Assembly: GCA_023439505.1 (NCBI GenBank)
Contig: JAEXNR010000025.1
Location: 1-50,027 of the forward strand
From: Bacillota bacterium
Lineage (GTDB): Bacteria; Bacillota; Clostridia; Lachnospirales; Lachnospiraceae
DNA: 50,027 bases
Direction of reading: 5' to 3'
The notes under the pieces: generated by a model
Seen by the model: only the letters and a program-made list of their open reading frames with translations
What the model was told of the DNA's origin: nothing
The model's database searches: none
Translations under genes and position numbers: made by a program
Shown: positions 44,227-50,027 of the stretch, in pieces
How positions within the stretch are numbered: the first letter of the stretch is position 1
Layout: the number at the start of each line of letters is the position of its first letter

Positions 44227-46650
44227 ATGAAATACGGATATTTTGACGACGCAAAAAAAGAATATGTTGTTCAAACACCTTCTACTCCGTTGCCATGGAT
44301 TAATTATCTGGGCAGCAATCAGTTCTTCAGTCTGATTTCCAATACGGGTGGAGGATACTCCTTTTACCGGGATGCGAAGCTAAGACGTATCACCAGATAC
44401 CGGTATAATAATGTACCGAATGATATCGGTAGTCGATTTCTCTATATAAAAGAAGACAATGACATCTGGAGCCCCTGCTTAAAACCGGTGAAAACTCCAA
44501 TTGACTCTTACAGCTGCAGACACGGTATGGGGTATTCCGTAATTTCAGGCAGCCGCAATGCATTACATGCTTCTGTTACATATTTTGTTCCTATGGAAGA
44601 TAACTGTGAGATACAAAAGGTTACTCTAACCAATGAAAGTGAGGAAGATAAGTCTTTTGAGCTGTTCAGTGCATTGGAATGGTGTCTGTGGAATGCGGTG
44701 GATGACTCCACTAACTTTCAGAGAAACTTAAACATTGCAGAGGTTGAAGTAGAAAACGGAATCATCTATCATAAAACAGAATACAGAGAGCGCCGCAATC
44801 ATTATGCCTTTTATAGTGTCAACACCCCTGCGTCAGGCTTTGATACTGACAGGACCTCCTTCCTTGGACCGGATAATGACTGGTCTTCTCCTGCCGTTGT
44901 GCAAAACGGTAAATGCAGCAACAGCATCGCCAGTGGTTGGTATCCGGTTGCAGCACATCAGATCTCCGTTACTTTAAAGCCTCAGGAAACAAAAGAAGTT
45001 GTATTTATCCTCGGTTATATCGAAAACGAGAATAACGATAAATGGGAATCTAATGAAATTATTAATAAGACCAAAGCAAAAGAAATGATTAACCGTTATT
45101 CCAATGCGGATGCGGTAAATCATGCATTGGATGCACTGGCAGCCCATTGGGATCAACTACTTGGCAAATATCAGGTAAAGAGTGATCTTCCACAGATGGA
45201 TCGTATGGTAAATATCTGGAATCAGTATCAATGTATGGTGACCTTTCATATGAGCCGCAGCGCCAGCTATTATGAAAGCGGGACAGGACGCGGAATGGGC
45301 TTTCGTGACAGCTGTCAGGATCTGTTAGGGTTTCTCCATATGATCCCGGAACGGGCCAAAGAACGAATTATTGATATTGCCTCCATTCAGTTCGAGGATG
45401 GCAGTACCTATCATCAATATCAACCGTTAACCAAGCGGGGTAACGCAGACGTGGGGAGCGGATTTAATGATGACCCTTTGTGGCTTGTTGCCTGTACTGC
45501 TGCTTATATCAGAGAAACAGGCGATATCTCCATATTAGACGCTCCGGTTCCTTTTAATAATGTTGCAGGATCAGAAGAACCTCTGATGGAACATTTAAAG
45601 CGTAGTGTTCACTATACGATTGAACATAAGGGTCCCCATCAGCTTCCCCTCATCGGACGTGCTGACTGGAACGACTGTCTGAACCTTAACTGCTTCTCCG
45701 AGGAACCCGGTGAGAGTTTCCAGACCTGCTCCAATTTTGAAAGCGGTAAAGCAGAAAGTATTTTCATTGGTGCCATGTTTGTAAAATACGGTGCCGAATA
45801 TGCAGAGCTTTGTAAACGAATTGGGAATGTGGAAGAAGCCGCCTTCGTTCAGAAGGAAATTGTCAGCATGAAAGAAGCCATTGAAAAAGATGGTTGGGAT
45901 GGTTCCTGGTTTCTGCGCGCTTATGACGCTTATAGTAACCCGGTCGGAAGTCAAACCTGTGAGGAAGGGCAGATCTTTATCGAACCTCAGGGCTTTTGTG
46001 TCATTGCGGGAATCGGAACTGCAAACGGGAAAGCCAAGAAAGCGCTGGACAGCGTGAAAGAGCGTCTTACCTCAAAGTATGGCGTTCAGTTGTTAAACCC
46101 CTGCTTTACCAAATATTACATTAATCTCGGGGAGATCTCAAGTTATCCTCCGGGTTATAAGGAAAACGGAGCCATATTTTGTCACAGCAATCCCTGGATC
46201 AGTATAGCACACACTGTAATCGGTCAGGGAAACGAAGCATTTGAAGGTTATAAAAGCATTGCACCGGCCTTTCTCGAAGATATCAGCGAGATCCATTTCA
46301 CGGAGCCATATGTTTACAGTCAGATGATAGCAGGCAGAGAGGCTGCCAATTTTGGTCAGGCCAAGAACAGCTGGCTGACAGGTACTGCCTCCTGGTCCTT
46401 TGTTAATATCAGTCAATATATACTGGGTATTCGTGCAGATTATGATGGACTTATCGTGGAACCCTGTCTGCCGGATGATTTGAAAGAACTTCACCTTATT
46501 CGCGAATTCCGCGGAGCAAAGTTTAATATACATGTTACCAACATGAATAAGAAGACAATTCGTCTGATTGTTGACGGAACTCCAATTGAAGGAACGACAA
46601 TTCCTCTTGTGAACGGGAAAGAGGAATATCAGGTTGAAGTAGCGGTATAA
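44227..46650 (+). CDS. cbp: Cellobiose phosphorylase (GH94)
   Basis: Splits cellobiose with phosphate into glucose 1-phosphate and glucose in the cytoplasm, saving ATP. The 807 residues match the 800-815 length of cellobiose phosphorylases and are much shorter than cellodextrin phosphorylases. The opening MKYGYFDDAKKEYVVQTP, TPLPWINYLG and DAKLRRITRYRYNN are close to the Clostridium thermocellum enzyme. The catalytic domain has YESGTGRGMGFRDSCQDLLG and GRADWNDCLNLN with the acid/base aspartate in ADWND; QTCEEGQIFIEPQ and GAIFCHSNPW follow. There is no signal peptide. The start has GAGG ten bases upstream. It is divergent from the LacI-importer unit and completes uptake plus phosphorolysis. 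Confidence 0.95.
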   Translation: MKYGYFDDAKKEYVVQTPSTPLPWINYLGSNQFFSLISNTGGGYSFYRDAKLRRITRYRYNNVPNDIGSRFLYIKEDNDIWSPCLKPVKTPIDSYSCRHGMGYSVISGSRNALHASVTYFVPMEDNCEIQKVTLTNESEEDKSFELFSALEWCLWNAVDDSTNFQRNLNIAEVEVENGIIYHKTEYRERRNHYAFYSVNTPASGFDTDRTSFLGPDNDWSSPAVVQNGKCSNSIASGWYPVAAHQISVTLKPQETKEVVFILGYIENENNDKWESNEIINKTKAKEMINRYSNADAVNHALDALAAHWDQLLGKYQVKSDLPQMDRMVNIWNQYQCMVTFHMSRSASYYESGTGRGMGFRDSCQDLLGFLHMIPERAKERIIDIASIQFEDGSTYHQYQPLTKRGNADVGSGFNDDPLWLVACTAAYIRETGDISILDAPVPFNNVAGSEEPLMEHLKRSVHYTIEHKGPHQLPLIGRADWNDCLNLNCFSEEPGESFQTCSNFESGKAESIFIGAMFVKYGAEYAELCKRIGNVEEAAFVQKEIVSMKEAIEKDGWDGSWFLRAYDAYSNPVGSQTCEEGQIFIEPQGFCVIAGIGTANGKAKKALDSVKERLTSKYGVQLLNPCFTKYYINLGEISSYPPGYKENGAIFCHSNPWISIAHTVIGQGNEAFEGYKSIAPAFLEDISEIHFTEPYVYSQMIAGREAANFGQAKNSWLTGTASWSFVNISQYILGIRADYDGLIVEPCLPDDLKELHLIREFRGAKFNIHVTNMNKKTIRLIVDGTPIEGTTIPLVNGKEEYQVEVAV

Positions 46651-46680
46651 CTGAGGGGGTATCATCATAGAGTTTCATTA

Positions 46681-46832
46681 CCATGGGATTTACCCGCAGC
46701 CCGGCAAGTATTCGACGGTTAATCAAACCAACCAAGCACTTATGTCTTTGCCAAAAACGGGGAATTTGACAAAACATTCAGGCTGCCGGGTAAATCACCT
46801 TCTTCGTCAAATAACCCCTGAGTTCCCCATGG
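46681..46832. other. Structured non-coding element between CCATGG boundaries
   Basis: GATTTACCCGCAGCC (46687-46701) is inverted as GGCTGCCGGGTAAATC (46781-46796) with a single-base bulge, enclosing about 80 bases. CCATGG marks both ends (46681 and 46827). An outer partial match exists between CTGAGGGGGT (46651-46660) and AACCCCTGAG. Reading frames inside are short and have no ribosome site. It could be a small RNA, a mobile palindromic repeat or the 3' structure of the GH94 message. The rest of the gap (46833-46959) shows nothing clear. Confidence 0.5.
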
Positions 46833-46959
46833 TTAGAAAAGTGATAGAAACAAATGGGTCGGCTTACAATTTGCTCTGACCCGCCAACAACGTTATCCAA
46901 TTCATTCTACAGGTGAATTGTTGATAAATCTGCAATGTCATGGAACAAGTCTTTCCTCA

Positions 46960-47016
46960 CAAAAGCACCTCCTGCTGCCATTATCTCTATCCCTCAAGGC
47001 AGCGGAGGTGCTTTTG
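46960..47016. terminator. Strong bidirectional terminator hairpin
   Basis: CAAAAGCACCTCC-t-GCTGCC (46960-46979) pairs with GGCAGC-GGAGGTGCTTTTG (46998-47016), 19 pairs with one bulge and an 18-base loop. It lies between the convergent GH94 and DUF6054 genes and carries A/T runs at the base of the stem for both directions. Confidence 0.8.
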
Positions 47017-47043
47017 ATTCTCAATTCTTCTTCTGTTTTATTG

Positions 47044-47394
47044 TTATCCTCTATATCCGGAGATATATTCTTCTACCGATTCGCGGCAGATCTGCAGGAA
47101 TGTTTCTTCTCCCCAGGTATTGATTTTAAAAAAGACAGCCTGGCTACCGCCCGAGGTAATCGCCGAAAGAAACAGTTCTTTTCCATTGTCAATTAATGTT
47201 ACATTAAGGCTGACCCTGTTCCCGCCTGCCATACTGTAACGTTCATATACCCGGACCGCCGCTTTTGTCGATCCGCTGATAAAATCACTTCCATCCTCAT
47301 AGCTGGCAGATGAACTGCTTCTCTTAATATCTTCATTCAATCGTTCCAGCATCTCATAAAAATTACCACGAAATTTTCTTTCATACTTCGCCAT
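47044..47394 (-). CDS. DUF6054 family protein
   Basis: 116 residues from the ATG at 47394, GGAGGG about five bases upstream. MAKYERKFRGNFYEMLERLN opens it; the central ERYSMAGGNRVSLNVTLI and GKELFLSAITSGGSQAVFF are typical of this small clostridial family. No signal peptide or membrane segment. Function unknown; the family resembles domains found with Asp23/Gls24-like or small stress proteins, but I would not assign a role. Confidence 0.7.
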   Translation of the reverse strand: MAKYERKFRGNFYEMLERLNEDIKRSSSSASYEDGSDFISGSTKAAVRVYERYSMAGGNRVSLNVTLIDNGKELFLSAITSGGSQAVFFKINTWGEETFLQICRESVEEYISGYRG

Positions 47395-47448
47395 TGTAAC
47401 CCTCCATGCTGCCAATGCCCGGGAATTTGGACATCAGCACAAATTTGC

Positions 47449-47474
47449 CGTGTGAGAATTTTAAATTTCACACG
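47449..47474. other. Inverted repeat in the spacer after the small membrane protein gene
   Basis: CGTGTGAgAATTT and AAATTtCACACG style arms (7 perfect outer pairs plus an AT core). It follows the stop of the small membrane protein gene by about 30 bases on the minus strand and may end its transcript, though T residues after it are few. Confidence 0.4.
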
Positions 47475-47504
47475 CTACGATATCTGAACTAACCTGAGAT
47501 CTGT

Positions 47505-47792
47505 TTACTTATAATTTTGCAGCTTGCGGATGTCGGCAAACCAGTTAAGAAAGAGACCTATGACAGTTATGACCATCAGTGTGATTTCAAAAGTAGAGAT
47601 CTCCATACCGGTATGCTTTTCATAAACCATGATGACGCCCTGATAAAACAACAGAATGAATAAAATAATATGAATAAGCCCAAATATCATTCCTGTCAGC
47701 CACTTCTTCTGATATAAAAAGCCGGCCCCCGGAAAAAGAATGGAAAATACAACTGCAATCTGCTTCTGACTTTCTTCCCAGTTTTTGTCCAT
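47505..47792 (-). CDS. Small three-helix membrane protein
   Basis: 95 residues, not assigned to a named family. Helices at about 10-28 (IAVVFSILFPGAGFLYQKKW), 31-52 (TGMIFGLIHIILFILLFYQ) and 66-88 (FEITLMVITVIGLFLNWFA). The FPGAGFLYxKKW pattern near the first helix resembles TM2-type small membrane proteins. GGAGG lies a few bases before the ATG. No role can be given. Confidence 0.7.
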   Translation of the reverse strand: MDKNWEESQKQIAVVFSILFPGAGFLYQKKWLTGMIFGLIHIILFILLFYQGVIMVYEKHTGMEISTFEITLMVITVIGLFLNWFADIRKLQNYK

Positions 47793-47849
47793 ACTGTTCC
47801 TCCTGTTTTCTTCTTATTATCCTCTAATTTCAGTAAGATGTCCAGTATT

Positions 47850-48920
47850 TTACCCTTTTTTCTCCAGATACGCTATGATATCACTTGCCTTGGGTGGACA
47901 TCCTTTGACATAGGATTCACATCCGGCGGTACAATTACCTACCCCGATTCCGTTTAATGTCTTACCCTGAAATCCCTGACCAATTTTAATTATATCATTT
48001 CTTCGTCCGCCTGCTTTATCAAGCGCATAGATAAGAGAAGCATAACAGGCCGAACATGCGCTGTCCTCTTCAATCATCTTCCGGTACTTCGTCATCTTAC
48101 CGGAGTGCCCTAAGCTCACCTTCGGGCGGTGTTCTGCATTCAATTCCACAATAGTTGTAGTCTCATCCGCATATTTGCCGGATCCTTCTTTTTTGGCCAG
48201 ACGAAGATATTCAATCTCATCGGGCAAAAACCCGATCAGTCCTGCTCCGTAAGAGTCCAGGAGCACCGGATCAAAGCCAAGCATGATTCTGTTGGCAGTT
48301 ACGGGGTTCCCCCCCTCTTCAAAGGACAAATCACCGCAAACCGAATCCACGATATGAAGTGCCGGTAAAAGTGCCTTGCCAAGAGCAGCGATTGGTTTAT
48401 GCAGTCCCATGGTGTGAAAACGTCTCTTCTCACTATCCGGGATACAACCTTTTAAATTTTTAATACAACAGGTCATGCCGGTCTGACAGTGCCCTTTGAG
48501 AACAGGTACATTGATCAGATAATCCACGTTCACCACACTTTCACACAGGCTCAGCGTGATGTCTCCTTCCTTCACCCTGATCACTCTATCGCGCTTTGTA
48601 TCAATCAATTTCACCTGATATCGATGGGCAAGATCCGTATATCCGCAATTTACGAATGCACTCTGAGTACTGTCTCCCACCCAGGATCCTTCCATGATGC
48701 TGATATCATTGCATCCCTGAGCCTGCAGATAACTTATAATTCCCTCCACTATCTCAGGATGGGTTGTTGCACCTTCCTCTGCCCTGCGGGAGACAACCAA
48801 ATTGGGCTTGATCCCAATCCGCATGGATGGATTTATTTTCTCATTTATTTTAGCTGTTTCCATTAGCTCCATGGTCATTTTCTGTAGATTTGTACCATAA
48901 TTAATATAGATATCCGCCAC
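47850..48920 (-). CDS. DUF362 domain protein with cysteine-rich C-terminus
   Basis: 356 residues. The DUF362 core is recognisable: KPNLVVSRRAEEGATTHPEI near 38-58, EGSWVGDST, NVPVLKGHCQTGMTCCIKNL and FDPVLLDSYGAGLIG. Many relatives end in a ferredoxin-like 4Fe-4S pair. Here the last 90 residues instead carry CSACYASL, GVGNCTAGCESYVKGCPP, five or six cysteines in a non-ferredoxin spacing. Function is unknown; the family is linked with metal or redox chemistry. It is 24 bases from the upstream gene, so they are probably co-transcribed. Confidence 0.85.
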   Translation of the reverse strand: MADIYINYGTNLQKMTMELMETAKINEKINPSMRIGIKPNLVVSRRAEEGATTHPEIVEGIISYLQAQGCNDISIMEGSWVGDSTQSAFVNCGYTDLAHRYQVKLIDTKRDRVIRVKEGDITLSLCESVVNVDYLINVPVLKGHCQTGMTCCIKNLKGCIPDSEKRRFHTMGLHKPIAALGKALLPALHIVDSVCGDLSFEEGGNPVTANRIMLGFDPVLLDSYGAGLIGFLPDEIEYLRLAKKEGSGKYADETTTIVELNAEHRPKVSLGHSGKMTKYRKMIEEDSACSACYASLIYALDKAGGRRNDIIKIGQGFQGKTLNGIGVGNCTAGCESYVKGCPPKASDIIAYLEKKG

Positions 48921-48944
48921 TTCATTCCCCTTTCTTACAATGTC

Positions 48945-49952
48945 TCATTCCTTAATAGTTCCAGTCTCATTCATCACGATCTCTAATGGCTTGATTCGTT
49001 CCACCTTCATACGGATCCCCCAGGTTACCTCAGTTAAAGGTTCAAAGTGAAAAGAGGATGGTATGGTATGACATTTCACTTCTTTTGATGCAAGAAATAT
49101 TGCAGAGGGTCCGTCACATCCTCCGATTATTCCTATTGCCGAACAGGATGCGCCGTATTTAACCGTGTTTGAAATCGGCTTATCTCCCAGGTTCCGATCC
49201 CTGATTTCAATCATTTCACGAGAAATCTCCGGGGTTATCGCATAGGTTAAGGCGGCGCCATTATCCGGAAAGATCCATTCCCGATGGGAAAAGGTCCGCT
49301 TTGGCAGCTGAAATCTCTCGCAGGAAGCCACGTGAAGATGATAAACTTCTCCCGTATCCGGATGCAGGAATTTTACATCAAAGGGATCACAGCCTACTGC
49401 TGTGGTAAAATCCGAGTTACAGGATATGAATTGATTTTCCATAGATAATGTTAATGTCAATTCATTTACCCTGGGTTTCTTTTTTCCCTTCCAGGGGAAA
49501 GCAACCCGGCAAATCACCCAGCCGCAGTCCTGATCCAGACCGTAGGCCTCCATTACCTCGTTGGATTCCTTCCCATTATGATCAGGCTGACATGGCTGCC
49601 ATATAACCGAACAACTCCTCTTTGACACGCCATCGATATGCCCCTGCTGCATGGCAAAATCTACAGACAGTTCAAACGGGCTCTCTCTTTTTAGTTGCTC
49701 ACGCTGTCCGCTGTCTAGCCGCTCCAGATTATCATTATCCCATTTATCATAATACGCAGAGATACTATCTTTCGATATCTTTCTGCAGATATCTGCAACC
49801 ACTCCTTTTGAAGTCGAATAAACGGCAGGTATCACCCAATCATAACCCGCCCAGCAAAATGGTGATCCCTGCATGATCTTTTTTCCTGCCCGTTCATAGG
49901 GCCGATGTCCCCAGAAATTACCGCTAAAATATACCTTCCACTCTTTTTTCAT
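48945..49952 (-). CDS. Uncharacterised protein with a GIIGG-DGP motif of sodium-pump decarboxylases
   Basis: 335 residues from the ATG at 49952, GGAG six bases upstream (49964 is an alternative start). No signal peptide or membrane helix is visible; the sequence is beta-rich (WVICRVAFPWKGKKKPRVNE, DTGEVYHLHVASCERFQLP). At residues 273-287 it carries IGIIGGCDGPSAIFL, nearly the motif of the beta subunit of sodium-translocating decarboxylases (IGIIGGADGPTAIF). The surrounding protein is not such a membrane pump. Fourteen or so cysteines and many tryptophans are present. I do not recognise the family. It precedes and is close to the DUF362 gene on the same strand. Confidence 0.7.
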   Translation of the reverse strand: MKKEWKVYFSGNFWGHRPYERAGKKIMQGSPFCWAGYDWVIPAVYSTSKGVVADICRKISKDSISAYYDKWDNDNLERLDSGQREQLKRESPFELSVDFAMQQGHIDGVSKRSCSVIWQPCQPDHNGKESNEVMEAYGLDQDCGWVICRVAFPWKGKKKPRVNELTLTLSMENQFISCNSDFTTAVGCDPFDVKFLHPDTGEVYHLHVASCERFQLPKRTFSHREWIFPDNGAALTYAITPEISREMIEIRDRNLGDKPISNTVKYGASCSAIGIIGGCDGPSAIFLASKEVKCHTIPSSFHFEPLTEVTWGIRMKVERIKPLEIVMNETGTIKE

Positions 49953-50027
49953 GTTATTCTCCATTTCTATGCCGTTTTTTTGTAAATACCAAAGTTATCT
50001 TCCTTTTATTTTTGCCTACCCATTCAT

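Noticed and set aside
46535..46832. Short reading frames in both directions over the structured element after GH94
   Set aside because: They lack ribosome sites and follow the inverted repeat rather than any protein-like composition.

Overview
The window looks like chromosomal DNA from a low-GC anaerobic member of the Firmicutes, most likely Lachnospiraceae (Clostridium phytofermentans-like). The evidence is strong AGGAGG ribosome sites throughout, a BspA-type leucine-rich-repeat surface protein, a DUF3793/flavodoxin/DUF2325 set, a PadR/DUF2812 pair, a GH94 cellobiose phosphorylase and sugar ABC importers without their own ATPase. No rRNA, tRNA, CRISPR array, integrase or intact insertion sequence was seen.

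Layout. 1-3.3 kb: a broken RHS/YD-repeat remnant, a secreted LRR protein and an orphan larE. 3.6-16.5 kb, all on the minus strand: a reductive pyrimidine catabolism block. A PucR-type regulator is followed by a class III aminotransferase, an iron-type alcohol dehydrogenase, an ABC importer (ATPase, two permeases, lipoprotein), dihydropyrimidinase, a PreA-like dihydropyrimidine dehydrogenase and an M20 ureidopropionase-type amidohydrolase. Together they could import a pyrimidine base, reduce and open the ring, release beta-alanine, transaminate it and reduce the semialdehyde to 3-hydroxypropionate.

16.7-26.1 kb: a two-component system next to an unusual operon. The operon holds a propeller/solute-binding fusion lipoprotein, two sugar-type permeases, a long coiled-coil HlyD-like adaptor and an FtsX/MacB-like membrane protein, with no ATPase. 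26.2-32.0 kb: an iron-type regulon with a DtxR-family repressor, a YbtPQ/IrtAB-like ABC pair, DUF2325, flavodoxin and DUF3793. Two matching GTTAGC-N4-GCTAAC palindromes lie upstream of its two transcription units. 32.1-33.9 kb: PadR and a DUF2812 membrane protein.

34.3-46.7 kb: beta-glucoside use. GH3 and GH1 beta-glucosidases lie divergent to an AraC regulator. Beyond them, a sugar ABC importer and a LacI repressor lie divergent to cellobiose phosphorylase, with two related LacI-type operators between. 46.7-50 kb: small DUF6054 and membrane proteins, a DUF362 protein and a soluble protein carrying the GIIGG-DGP motif of sodium-pump decarboxylases.

The most striking observation is the lipoprotein of the pyrimidine block (8292-9470). 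Its NMT1/THI5-type binding domain is in circularly permuted order: the segment that normally forms the N-terminus (QLKWLPQAQF to SGLVLVYK) sits at the C-terminus. Other points of note are a dihydropyrimidine dehydrogenase that keeps the PreT N-terminal Fe-S segment but lacks the FAD/NADPH domain, and several AT-rich tandem repeats, two of which run into the ends of genes.
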